From contig CP046179.1 in the NCBI GenBank assembly GCA_014075275.1, positions 3,357,932-3,421,931 of the forward strand: a stretch of DNA of 64,000 nucleotides, read 5' to 3'. Source of the DNA: Boseongicola sp. Lineage in GTDB: Bacteria > Pseudomonadota > Alphaproteobacteria > Rhodobacterales > Rhodobacteraceae. This document shows, piece after piece, positions 1-7,713 of the stretch. A program made the position numbers and the translations under genes. The stretch's first letter is position 1, and each line of letters starts with the position of its first letter. The notes under the pieces are model-generated. The model was given only the letters and a program-made list of their open reading frames with translations, was not told where the DNA came from and searched no databases.

Positions 1-1
1 G

Positions 2-541
2 GATCTGTCCTGGGACCTTGCGGCCGGTACATTCAATCTGAACGCCCTCGATGTTGATTTGCCCGGCGAAAATCATTTCTCGATGTCATCGCTGACCAAA
101 GGCATGACCGCGGACCTACTGTCTGGCAACATGGCTTCGCTTGCGCTCATTACGCTGCACGAGCTGTCACTGGAGGTAACCAATACCGGGTTTGCAGACG
201 GGCTGATCCTTGGCATGGCCGTTGGGCGATTTTCTGGCGTGCCGGGCGCACCCGAAACAGTTGTTGAGGCCACGAAGGAAGAAGTGTCTTCCGTGGTCAG
301 AGCACTGCCTAAGTCATTTGTTGATGAAGCAAGCGTCACGGCATTGTTGGCATTGATCGCGGATGCGCCAGTTCCGTGGGGCACATTGAAGATGGAACTT
401 AAGGCGCCGGGCGGCATCGGTTCAGACAATCTTTTCGGGCTGGCCATGTCGCACGATCCGACCGCGCCAGAGGCTATAGAACAGGCATTTCAAGGCACAA
501 AAGTTAAAGTTACATTTGATGCCCTTCCGGATCCCGAGTGA
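2..541 (+). CDS. C-terminal part of an unrecognised protein (5' end outside window)
   Basis: The reading frame is open from the left edge of the window, so this is the last 179 residues of a longer protein. I do not recognise the family. The visible part is acidic and rich in Ala, Leu and Gly, with no cysteines and no clear membrane helix. It alternates short hydrophobic stretches with polar turns, which would suit a secreted or periplasmic beta-rich domain, but that is inference. A TTG at 59 could start translation, but the frame is coding-like upstream of it. The stop overlaps the next gene's GTG start by 4 bp, so the two are probably translationally coupled. Confidence 0.6.
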   Translation, partial: DLSWDLAAGTFNLNALDVDLPGENHFSMSSLTKGMTADLLSGNMASLALITLHELSLEVTNTGFADGLILGMAVGRFSGVPGAPETVVEATKEEVSSVVRALPKSFVDEASVTALLALIADAPVPWGTLKMELKAPGGIGSDNLFGLAMSHDPTAPEAIEQAFQGTKVKVTFDALPDPE

Positions 542-1437
542 GTGAATGGCTGATATCGCTGGAGGGCACCGAGGCCGGTAAGCAAGTGGCCTTGATGCTG
601 GCTTTGTCGGCGGCTTTTCTGCATGCGCTTTTAGGCGCGCTCCAGAAGGGGCGCTACGATCCCTTCACCACCAGAACGGCGATTGATGGTTCGTATGCAC
701 TCATGGCGCTGCCGTTTGCTATTTTCGTTGTGCCCTGGCCCGAGCCGGATATCTGGCATCTCTTTGCCGTCGCCTGGGCCATCCACGTCGCCTACAAAGT
801 GTTGCAGGCCACCGCCTATACCTATGGTGCCTATACCGTCGTTTACCCGGTCGTGCGCGGCACCGGGCCGGTGTTTACCGTTATCGGTGCAGGGATTTTG
901 TTTGGTGAGGTTTTTTCGGGCCTTCAGTGGCTTGGGGTTTCGGCGCTGGCCGCCGGTATTCTGAGGCTGGCTGTCTACAACCTGCGACACATCACCGACG
1001 ACCGCGCAAGGTTGCCAATGGCCTTGGGGCTGGCAGTGATGACGGGCGGTGTTGTCGCCCTTTATACCACCTGGGACGCCTTCGTTATCCGGGCCACCGC
1101 TGATCCGCTGACGTTCATCGCCTGGTTCTTCTTTTTGGATGGGCTGGCCTTTCCCATTGCTTATCTGGCGTGGAACAAGGGGCAGGTTCCGCGCCCGATT
1201 GCGCCATTATTGCGTTTGGGTGTCTTTGGCGCGGTTATCGCCATTCTGTCTTTTGGCGGCATTATGCTGGCCACCCGGTTGGACAAAGTTGGCGAAGCCG
1301 CAGTGTTGCGGGAAACTTCTGTGATTTTTGCGGCCCTGATTGCTTATTTGTTTTGGGGCGAGAAAGTCGGACCTCGTCGGCTTTCACTGATGGCACTGAT
1401 TGCAGCGGGTGCCGTGTTGGTCGAGATGGGTGGATAG
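538..1437 (+). CDS. EamA-family (drug/metabolite superfamily) membrane transporter
   Basis: Predicted inner-membrane transporter of the DMT/EamA superfamily; the substrate cannot be told from sequence. The 299-residue product is nearly all hydrophobic and shows about ten membrane helices in two five-helix halves (about residues 15-145 and 158-298). It has the usual Pro/Gly-rich helices, for example VVYPVVRGTGPVF near residue 101 and the EAAVLRETSVIFAAL segment near residue 253 that is typical of the second repeat. Its GTG start overlaps the upstream stop (GTGA), suggesting coupling. A second member of the family lies at 22689-23600. Confidence 0.85.
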   Translation: MSEWLISLEGTEAGKQVALMLALSAAFLHALLGALQKGRYDPFTTRTAIDGSYALMALPFAIFVVPWPEPDIWHLFAVAWAIHVAYKVLQATAYTYGAYTVVYPVVRGTGPVFTVIGAGILFGEVFSGLQWLGVSALAAGILRLAVYNLRHITDDRARLPMALGLAVMTGGVVALYTTWDAFVIRATADPLTFIAWFFFLDGLAFPIAYLAWNKGQVPRPIAPLLRLGVFGAVIAILSFGGIMLATRLDKVGEAAVLRETSVIFAALIAYLFWGEKVGPRRLSLMALIAAGAVLVEMGG

Positions 1438-1456
1438 GCGGGGCTCTGCCCCAGCC

Positions 1457-1500
1457 GCCTTTGGCGTCTTCCCCGGGATATTTTTGGGCCAATAATGAAC
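1457..1500 (+). repeat. Dispersed intergenic repeat, copy 1 (GGATATTTTTGGGCCAATAATG type)
   Basis: Lies between the EamA stop and yciB. It has a small CTTTGG-type turn, then a GGGATATTTTTGGGCC core and AATAATGA. The same core recurs at 32080-32113 and 57093-57130, also just downstream of genes. The function is unknown; it has no clear long stem and no ORF. Confidence 0.6.
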
Positions 1501-1544
1501 AGATCGACATTGAATGACCGCGCTCTGGTCGTTAGGTGACCGGG

Positions 1545-2144
1545 ATGGAAGAAAAGACCCTGAACCCGATCGTCAAACAGGTGCTGGAACTTGGCCCGCC
1601 CCTGATGTTCTTTGCCGCCTATCTGATGATGCGCGATCAGACCTATGTCATCGGGGGCACAGAATATGATGGGTTCATCGTCGCAGCCGGGGTATTTGTT
1701 CCGATCCTGCTTTGCAGTATAGCGGTTTTGTGGAAGCTGACCGGTAAGTTGAGCCGCATGCAGGTGTTCACAGCCGTCATGGTCGTTGTCTTTGGCGGGC
1801 TGACAGTGTGGTTCAACGACGAGCGGTTTTTCAAGCTGAAAACCACTTTGGTTTATGGGCTGTTTGCAGTGATCCTTGGCATCGGTCTGGCGCAGGGGCG
1901 GTCCTATCTGGCCTGGGTCATGTCCGAGTTTTTGCCGATGAAGGATGAGGGCTGGATGATCCTGACCTGGCGACTGACCCTGTTTTTTGCCGGTCTTGCG
2001 TTCGCCAACGAAATTGTCTGGCGCACGATGTCCACGGATGCCTGGGTCAAGATCGAGACTTTTGGATTTCCGGCCCTGATGTTCGTATTCTTGTGGTCGC
2101 AGATAATGGCCCTGCAAAAGTATCTGATCGAAGAAACCGATTAG
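1545..2144 (+). CDS. yciB: YciB-family inner-membrane protein (septation/IspZ-type)
   Basis: YciB/IspZ proteins are small inner-membrane proteins connected with cell-envelope synthesis and septation. The product (199 residues) has five or six membrane helices. It also has family features: LNPIVKQVLELGPPLMFF at the N-terminus, a conserved WFNDERFFKLKTT segment near residue 87, and a NEIVWR motif in the last third. I chose ATG 1545 because AGGTGA lies 5 bp upstream; a GTG at 1536 adds only three residues and has no ribosome site. The last 4 bp overlap the convergent desaturase gene. Confidence 0.9.
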   Translation: MEEKTLNPIVKQVLELGPPLMFFAAYLMMRDQTYVIGGTEYDGFIVAAGVFVPILLCSIAVLWKLTGKLSRMQVFTAVMVVVFGGLTVWFNDERFFKLKTTLVYGLFAVILGIGLAQGRSYLAWVMSEFLPMKDEGWMILTWRLTLFFAGLAFANEIVWRTMSTDAWVKIETFGFPALMFVFLWSQIMALQKYLIEETD

Positions 2145-3211
2145 ACCGCAAAGGGTTTAAGGCGGCTGACCTCGTCGCGGTAAGGCGTCGCACCTTCTGG
2201 TAGGGGCGGAATGATCACGGCGTCTTCATATTTCAACTGCTTCCAGAGAACTGGCAACAGCCGTCGAAACGCGGCAAATATCGATGGATCGGGCGGCGGC
2301 AATTCTGCTTTTAGATGCTCATGCAATGCGGGCAGGTGATAGTAGGGTACCATCGTGAACATGTGGTGCTCGATGTGATAATTCATATTCAGGTAAATGA
2401 ACCGACTGATCGGGTTCATCAGAACCGTGCGCGTGTTCAACCGGTGATCCGTGACATTCTCGGCCAGTCCAAGGTGTTGCAGCAGCCCGGTCATGACGTG
2501 ATGCCATGCACCATAAAGGCGGGGTAAACCGACCAGCATCAAGGGCAGAATGCTGCCCCACCAGATCGCGGTGCCAATCACGGACGCATAGATTACCAAC
2601 CAAATGCGGGCGACCAGAAACACCCGGCCATGATCCTGGCTGCGAATATATGTCGCTTCTTGGGGATCAATATATCCGGCCGCATGCCGGAACATCCGCG
2701 CGCCAAGTGTCCAGACATCGATTACCCCGAATAGGTTCAACGCCACACGCCCCAGGTCGGGCGGGCGCATGGCCACAATCTCGGGGTCGCGGCCAACGAT
2801 AATGGTATCGGTATGATGTCGCACGTGGCTGGCGCGCCAGACGGTTGGTGCGCGCATCAGCATGAAGCTGGCAATGTGATAAACGACCGAGTTCATCCAA
2901 GATGTTTTGAACGCGGTCTTGTGCCCGCATTCGTGCCAGCGGGAATCCGAGGCCGAACCATAAAGAACCCCGTAAATCGCCCAGAACGGGGCGGACCACC
3001 ACGATGGCCAAAGCGCAATGGCGACCGCTGCCGACACTACCATTGTGCCAAGCCACAAAAGCGTGTCCCGCAGGGCGATAGCGTCGGATTTCTGGCTGAG
3101 GGCGCGAATTGTCGCCGGGTCAACTTTGGGGCGAAACCAGGCTGGGTTCGCGAGCCCGGCCTCAACTGCCTGTTGGCCTGTCTCGCCGGTCAGGGAGTAA
3201 TCTTTCACCAT
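2141..3211 (-). CDS. Membrane fatty-acid desaturase family protein
   Basis: Diiron membrane desaturase/hydroxylase expected to introduce a double bond or hydroxyl into an acyl chain. The three histidine boxes are intact: HECGH at 93-97, HVRHH at 129-133 and NYHIEHH at 277-283. Hydrophobic helix pairs at about 52-85 and 200-232 surround them. The 356-residue length fits the family. An upstream in-frame start would overlap the next gene by about 50 bp, so I prefer ATG 3211. It follows the proline-racemase-family gene on the same strand with a 32-bp gap, suggesting one transcript. The substrate (phospholipid acyl chain or free lipid) cannot be told. Confidence 0.85.
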   Translation of the reverse strand: MVKDYSLTGETGQQAVEAGLANPAWFRPKVDPATIRALSQKSDAIALRDTLLWLGTMVVSAAVAIALWPSWWSAPFWAIYGVLYGSASDSRWHECGHKTAFKTSWMNSVVYHIASFMLMRAPTVWRASHVRHHTDTIIVGRDPEIVAMRPPDLGRVALNLFGVIDVWTLGARMFRHAAGYIDPQEATYIRSQDHGRVFLVARIWLVIYASVIGTAIWWGSILPLMLVGLPRLYGAWHHVMTGLLQHLGLAENVTDHRLNTRTVLMNPISRFIYLNMNYHIEHHMFTMVPYYHLPALHEHLKAELPPPDPSIFAAFRRLLPVLWKQLKYEDAVIIPPLPEGATPYRDEVSRLKPFAV

Positions 3212-3243
3212 GGGCAAAACGCTAGACTGCGCCTGATGGGTCG

Positions 3244-4278
3244 TCAACGCTGCGGGTCTGGCCAGGTATCGCTCAGCCGATAGCCCTCGGGCCAAGGATC
3301 ATCGGGGTCCAGCATGTGCTGATGGGTGCCAGTAATCCAGCCGCGCCCGCTGATTTCCGGGATGATAGCGGGCAGATCGCCAACGGTGGTGACATCTGCG
3401 ATCCGGCCCTGAAACTCGGACCCGATGATTGACCGTGCCGTAAAGCTGTCGCCTACTGCCATCTTTCCTTTGGCATGCATTAGCGCCATGTGCGCGGATA
3501 CGGCGGTGCCAGTGGGCGAGCGATCAATCTTACCTGGCTGAATGGCGACAGCCTGCGTTGCGGCCAAACTACTGCCGTTACGGGTCACAGAACCTGCAAA
3601 CAGACAGAACGAGAAGTGGCGCCAATCCGGGTTGGTTGGATGATGAAATGTTAGCTGCGAATTGGCGGCATTGGTAATCCGTACACCCAAATCTGCCAGC
3701 GAACGGGCCTCTATCTGATCCAGGGACAGTCCCAACGTATCGGCATCGACAACCACAAAACTGTCACCCCAAAAGGCGGTATCGACAACCAGATCGCCCA
3801 GGCCCGCCACGTCCAGCCCGACACCAATTTCGCCTGCGAACGACGGCAGGTTCTGGACCGTGATCCGTTCGGCTTTGCCGCCGCGACAATCGGCGCGCAC
3901 ACGCACCAAACCACCTGGGGCTTCCAACACCATCTCGGTCACCGGTTCAGCCATGGCAATGATCCCGGCATCTAGCAATACAGTGGCAACGCAGATCGAG
4001 TTTGACCCGGACATTGGCGGTGTGTCCTCGGGCTCCATAATGATAAAGCCCATATCTGCATCGGGGTGTTTCGGCGGCACTAAAAGGTTCACGTGGCGAA
4101 AGACCCCTCCGCGCGGTTCGTTCAGCATGAAATTCCGCAACACAGCGTCGCGTGCGATCCAACTACGTTGGTCCCACAGGGTTTCGCCCGGCGGCGGTTC
4201 AACACCATCGACAATAACGTCACCCACCTCGCCTTCGGCGTGACAGGAAACGACGTGAATCGTTTTCGAACTTCGCAA
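3244..4278 (-). CDS. Proline racemase-family protein, Ser/Thr active-site type
   Basis: Member of the proline racemase / 4-hydroxyproline epimerase / trans-3-hydroxyproline dehydratase family. The 344-residue product has the family start ([18 protein letters not shown]), the EPRGG segment and both active-site loops. However, the first catalytic Cys is Ser90 (MSGSNS) and the second is Thr256 (DRSPTGTA). Cys/Cys is typical of racemases and epimerases, and a Thr in the second position is known from the dehydratases. This argues against two-base racemisation and for dehydration or an unassigned activity. It probably leads an operon with the desaturase. The ATG at 4278 faces metZ across about 250 bp. 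Confidence 0.8.
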   Translation of the reverse strand: MRSSKTIHVVSCHAEGEVGDVIVDGVEPPPGETLWDQRSWIARDAVLRNFMLNEPRGGVFRHVNLLVPPKHPDADMGFIIMEPEDTPPMSGSNSICVATVLLDAGIIAMAEPVTEMVLEAPGGLVRVRADCRGGKAERITVQNLPSFAGEIGVGLDVAGLGDLVVDTAFWGDSFVVVDADTLGLSLDQIEARSLADLGVRITNAANSQLTFHHPTNPDWRHFSFCLFAGSVTRNGSSLAATQAVAIQPGKIDRSPTGTAVSAHMALMHAKGKMAVGDSFTARSIIGSEFQGRIADVTTVGDLPAIIPEISGRGWITGTHQHMLDPDDPWPEGYRLSDTWPDPQR

Positions 4279-4413
4279 GGAAACTCCGTTTTGTAACAGC
4301 AGTTAACCGATCCATGCACAGTGCCATGGGGGACTACAAGGGTTGTAATTGTGGCCGTTGAGGCAACCCAAACCCTTGACGCTTCTCCTGACTGGATGTA
4401 GCCACCCCCTCAT

Positions 4414-4468
4414 CGTGGCGATTTGTTCACCGGATTGCGGGCCACGTTAAATAAACCGCTAAAGAGGT
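4414..4468 (+). promoter_or_regulatory. SAM-II riboswitch aptamer upstream of metZ
   Basis: Matches the SAM-II fold by eye. The P1 stem CGTGGC (4414-4419) pairs with GCCACG (4441-4446). The loop carries GATTT and GATTGC, and the 3' part reads AATAAACCGCTAAAGAGG, which supplies the pseudoknot strand. SAM-II aptamers are typical of alphaproteobacterial methionine genes, and the next gene is metZ. S-adenosylmethionine binding is expected to lower metZ expression. Confidence 0.88.
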
Positions 4469-4484
4469 CAGGGACGTATCCAAC

Positions 4485-4514
4485 GCCCCCGGCGCTCCGC
4501 GGTGGGGGCTTTTT
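4485..4514 (+). terminator. Intrinsic terminator/attenuator of the metZ riboswitch
   Basis: GCCCCC (4485-4490) pairs with GGGGGC (4504-4509) with extra pairing inside the loop, followed directly by TTTTT (4510-4514). It lies 16 bp after the SAM-II aptamer and before the ribosome site AAAGGAGG (4521-4528). This makes it the likely expression platform. Confidence 0.85.
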
Positions 4515-4535
4515 ATTTGGAAAGGAGGCGTCCCC

Positions 4536-5717
4536 ATGTCTGAGAATTGGAAAACACGGACCCGTATGGTTCACGAGGGTATCCGGCGCAGCCAATACGG
4601 CGAAGTCGCTGAACCCATCTTTCTGACCCAGGGCTTTGTCTATGACAGCGCCGAACAGGCCGCACAGCGGTTTGATACACCGGGCGAGGACGAATTTATC
4701 TATGCGCGCTACGGCAACCCAACGGTGCGCATGTTCGAAGAACGTATTGCCGCGCTTGAAGGGGCTGAGGACGCCTTTGCGACTGCCAGCGGCATGGCTG
4801 CCGTCAATGCGGCGCTCACTTCTATACTGAAAGCGGGCGACCACGTCGTCTCGGCGCGCGCATTGTTCGGCTCCTGTCTTTACATCCTCGAAGATGTGCT
4901 GACCCGCTACGGCGTCGACGTCACTTTCGTTGATGGCACCAACTTGGACGAATGGCGCGCGGCCATGCGCCCGGACACCAAAGCGGTGTTCCTGGAAACC
5001 ATGTCGAACCCGACGCTCGAAGTGATTGATCTTAAGTCCGTCGCCGAGATCGCGCATTCCGTTGGCGCGACCGTCGTTGTCGACAATGTCTTTGCCACCC
5101 CCGTTTTCAGCCGCGCGTTGGACCTTGGCGCCGATGTCGTGGTCTATTCGGCGACCAAACACATCGACGGTCAGGGCAGGGTGCTTGGCGGGGTCATCCT
5201 CGGCACCAAGGAGTTTATTCGCAAAACTGTCGAGCCCTACTTAAAGCACACCGGTGGCGCGATGAGCCCGTTTACGGCATGGCTTCTGGTCAAGGGCCTC
5301 GAAACCCTCGACCTCCGCGTGCGGGCGCAAGCCGACGGCGCAATGGCTCTGGCCGAAGCATTGGAACATGACGACCGCCTCAGCCGCGTCGTCTATCCCG
5401 GCCTGAAATCCCACGCGCAATACGACATCGCGAAAGAGCAGCTCGAACGCGGCGGTACCGTCATCGCGCTGGAAATCAAAGGCGGGCAGGCGGCGGCGTT
5501 CAAGTTCCTGAATGCGCTCCAGATCATCGTGATTTCGAACAACCTCGGCGACGCCAAGTCGATCATCACCCACCCCACAACCACCACGCACCAGCGTCTG
5601 ACCGACGAACAGCGTGCCGAACTTGGGATAACCCCCGGCCTCGTGCGTCTCAGCGTGGGCATCGAAGACCCTGAAGACCTGATCGCCGACATCATGCAGG
5701 CATTGGAAGCGGGCTAA
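4536..5717 (+). CDS. metZ: O-succinylhomoserine sulfhydrylase
   Basis: Pyridoxal-phosphate enzyme of the Cys/Met metabolism family that makes homocysteine from O-succinylhomoserine and sulfide. It has 393 residues, the normal length. The cofactor lysine is Lys208 in SATKHIDGQGR, the phosphate-binding YARYGNPT lies at 56-63, and the ETMSNPTLEV and VVDNVFATP segments are typical of MetZ rather than cystathionine enzymes. A strong AAAGGAGG site lies 7 bp before the ATG. Expression is probably set by the SAM-II riboswitch and attenuator just upstream. Its stop overlaps the GNAT gene start (TAATG). Confidence 0.95.
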   Translation: MSENWKTRTRMVHEGIRRSQYGEVAEPIFLTQGFVYDSAEQAAQRFDTPGEDEFIYARYGNPTVRMFEERIAALEGAEDAFATASGMAAVNAALTSILKAGDHVVSARALFGSCLYILEDVLTRYGVDVTFVDGTNLDEWRAAMRPDTKAVFLETMSNPTLEVIDLKSVAEIAHSVGATVVVDNVFATPVFSRALDLGADVVVYSATKHIDGQGRVLGGVILGTKEFIRKTVEPYLKHTGGAMSPFTAWLLVKGLETLDLRVRAQADGAMALAEALEHDDRLSRVVYPGLKSHAQYDIAKEQLERGGTVIALEIKGGQAAAFKFLNALQIIVISNNLGDAKSIITHPTTTTHQRLTDEQRAELGITPGLVRLSVGIEDPEDLIADIMQALEAG

Positions 5718-6310
5718 TGGGCATAACCGTATGCCTTCGGCAGCCGCTGGGTTCGCCAGACCAAACCGGGATACGCCATAGTGCGCGTGAATCCTCCCGG
5801 AAGGTCGCGCACGACAATAAAGCCGACGTCGTGATCCGGCCAATGGAGCCGGACGAAGGCGATGCGCTGGGCAAGGTGTTTTATCACGCGGTGCGCGACG
5901 GCGCGGCGCGGGCCTATTCCGAAGAACAAAGGGCGGCGTGGGCCTATGAGGCCCCATCGGGCCCAAAGTGGAATGCCCGACTGTCCGATCAATCTACGGT
6001 CGTCGCTGAGATTGACAGGCGCGTCGTCGGTTTCATGACACTCCATCTGAAAACCGGCCACCTCGATCTCGCGTTCATCTTGGCAGAGGCACAGGGGCAA
6101 GGCGTATCTGATGCACTTTACATAGTGCTTGAGAACCAGGCCCGTACCGCAGGTCTAAAGCGCATGACCAGTGACGCCAGCCACCTCGCCAAACCATTCT
6201 TCCTGCGGCACGGATGGCGCATCTTGGGGTCGCGAATCGCTGAACGAAGTGGTGTGACCCTTCAGAACTGGCAGATGGAGAAGGCACTGGTCGCGGGTAT
6301 AGCAACATGA
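5717..6310 (+). CDS. GNAT-family N-acetyltransferase
   Basis: Acetyl-CoA-dependent transferase of unknown substrate. The GNAT fold starts near residue 38 (VVIRPMEPDEGDAL) and runs through VGFMTLH, the acetyl-CoA loop region GQGVSDALY near residue 131, and a final FFLRHGWRILGSR, typical of the last GNAT strands. The first 37 residues look unlike the family, so the true start may be the GTG at 5831 rather than ATG 5717. The stop overlaps the next gene by 4 bp. It sits in a long same-strand run behind metZ. Confidence 0.8.
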   Translation: MGITVCLRQPLGSPDQTGIRHSARESSRKVAHDNKADVVIRPMEPDEGDALGKVFYHAVRDGAARAYSEEQRAAWAYEAPSGPKWNARLSDQSTVVAEIDRRVVGFMTLHLKTGHLDLAFILAEAQGQGVSDALYIVLENQARTAGLKRMTSDASHLAKPFFLRHGWRILGSRIAERSGVTLQNWQMEKALVAGIAT

Positions 6311-7041
6311 AGCCCTTCCTGATCCTGCAATTGCGCCCCGAAGACGAGGCCTCCGACGGAGAGTTCCGCGCATTCCTCGAAAAAGGAAAGCTGGACGAGG
6401 CACGCACGAAACGCATCCGTTTGGAACGCGATCCGCTGCCAGGCGACCTCAATCTCGACGACTATGCTGGCATCATCGTCGGCGGTGGCCCCGGTTGTGT
6501 CAGCGATGCGCCCGACCAGAAATCACGCGACGAAGCCCGCGCCGAAGCCGCTATCATGTCGCTGATGCCCAAGATCACCGCCCGCGACATGCCGTTCATG
6601 GGTTGCTGCTACGGCATTGGCATCCTTGCCCACCATCTTGGCGGCGACGTGTCCAAGGCTCAATACGGCGAAGACGTCGGCCCGGTTTCCTGTGATGTCA
6701 CGCCCGAAGGCACAACCGACCCACTCCTCGCCGACCTGCCGACAACCTTTAACACCTTCGTTGGCCACAAAGAGGCGGTTCAGGTGCTTCCCCCCGGCGC
6801 AACCCACCTCATGTCTTCCGGCCCTTGCCCGTTCCAGATGTTGCGCTACGGCCAAAACGTCTACGCCACGCAATTCCACCCCGAAGCCGACGGCGAGGTC
6901 TTCGCCGACCGTATCCGTATTTACCGCGACCGGGGCTATTTCCCACCCGAAGAAGCCGACGCCCTGACCCAACTTTGCGCCGAAGCCGACGTCGAAATCC
7001 CCAAAACCATCCTACAACGGTTTATCACTCGCTACAGCTAA
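6307..7041 (+). CDS. Class I glutamine amidotransferase-like protein
   Basis: Stand-alone GATase1 domain similar to the GMP-synthase amidotransferase domain. The 244 residues carry the whole catalytic triad: nucleophile Cys101 in GCCYG (residues 99-103), His191 and Glu193 in QFHPEAD. An oxyanion-type GGGPG lies at 59-63. Such proteins hydrolyse glutamine or gamma-glutamyl compounds, but the acceptor is unknown, and no synthetase partner gene is next to it. ATG 6307 overlaps the GNAT stop. The 3' end is separated from the DUF6151 gene by a 56-bp gap. Confidence 0.85.
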   Translation: MKPFLILQLRPEDEASDGEFRAFLEKGKLDEARTKRIRLERDPLPGDLNLDDYAGIIVGGGPGCVSDAPDQKSRDEARAEAAIMSLMPKITARDMPFMGCCYGIGILAHHLGGDVSKAQYGEDVGPVSCDVTPEGTTDPLLADLPTTFNTFVGHKEAVQVLPPGATHLMSSGPCPFQMLRYGQNVYATQFHPEADGEVFADRIRIYRDRGYFPPEEADALTQLCAEADVEIPKTILQRFITRYS

Positions 7042-7097
7042 CGCGACCCTTCCGTGCCCGACCCGGGAACCTTATAACCTCGGGCGAAAGGACCACC

Positions 7098-7685
7098 ATG
7101 TCAGCAACCTGGACCTGTGATTGCGGCGAAACATCCGCAACGATCCCTACCAAAGGCACTGGCCGCGCCGTCTGCTATTGCCGCGATTGTCAGGCTTTCG
7201 CACTTCTCGCCGCCGATGGCCGCAGCCTCGATGCGGCAGGTGGCTCTGACCTGATCCTGACCACTCCCGGCGCCGTCACCATCACAAAGGGCGACGAGAA
7301 CCTGAGATGCCTGCGCCTATCCGACAAAGGCCCGATCCGCTGGTATACCGCCTGCTGTGGCGCACCGATGTCCAATGTCCTCGGCAATCCCAAACTTCCC
7401 TACGCCTCGCTCACCACCCGCGGCTTCAAGGATCAATCCAAATTCGGGCCCGTGAGACTGCGCACCAACCGCAAAGAGGCAACCCAACGCGTCACGCAGC
7501 CCAAAGGCAGCCTTCCACGCACAATCTTAAGCGTCATTCGGCGCGGCCTGACTTCCCGCATAACCGGCAAATACCGAACCTCGCCCTTCTTCAACCCCGA
7601 CGGCAAACCATCAAGCGACATCCGCAGCCCCACTGCCGAAGAACGCGCCCGCATCTATCCTACCGAAGACAACCAGTTGACTTGA
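7098..7685 (+). CDS. DUF6151-family protein (GFA-like zinc-binding fold)
   Basis: Product of 195 residues resembling glutathione-dependent formaldehyde-activating (GFA) proteins. It has CDCGE at 7-11, CYCRDCQAF at about 31-39 and CCGAP near residue 90, cysteines that probably hold zinc. The middle (LDAAGGSDL, LRCLRLSDKGPIRWY) and the tail FFNPDGKP fit the DUF6151 family. The biochemical role is unknown. I start at ATG 7098 because GAAAGGA lies just upstream; the frame is open further 5' only as a shadow of the previous gene. Confidence 0.75.
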   Translation: MSATWTCDCGETSATIPTKGTGRAVCYCRDCQAFALLAADGRSLDAAGGSDLILTTPGAVTITKGDENLRCLRLSDKGPIRWYTACCGAPMSNVLGNPKLPYASLTTRGFKDQSKFGPVRLRTNRKEATQRVTQPKGSLPRTILSVIRRGLTSRITGKYRTSPFFNPDGKPSSDIRSPTAEERARIYPTEDNQLT

Positions 7686-7713
7686 CCCAACGGTCAGGAC
7701 AAGGCTCGCACAC

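Noticed and set aside
6825-7097. Longer N-terminus for the DUF6151 protein
   Set aside because: That stretch is an alternative frame of the amidotransferase gene; the family start is at 7098 with a ribosome site.
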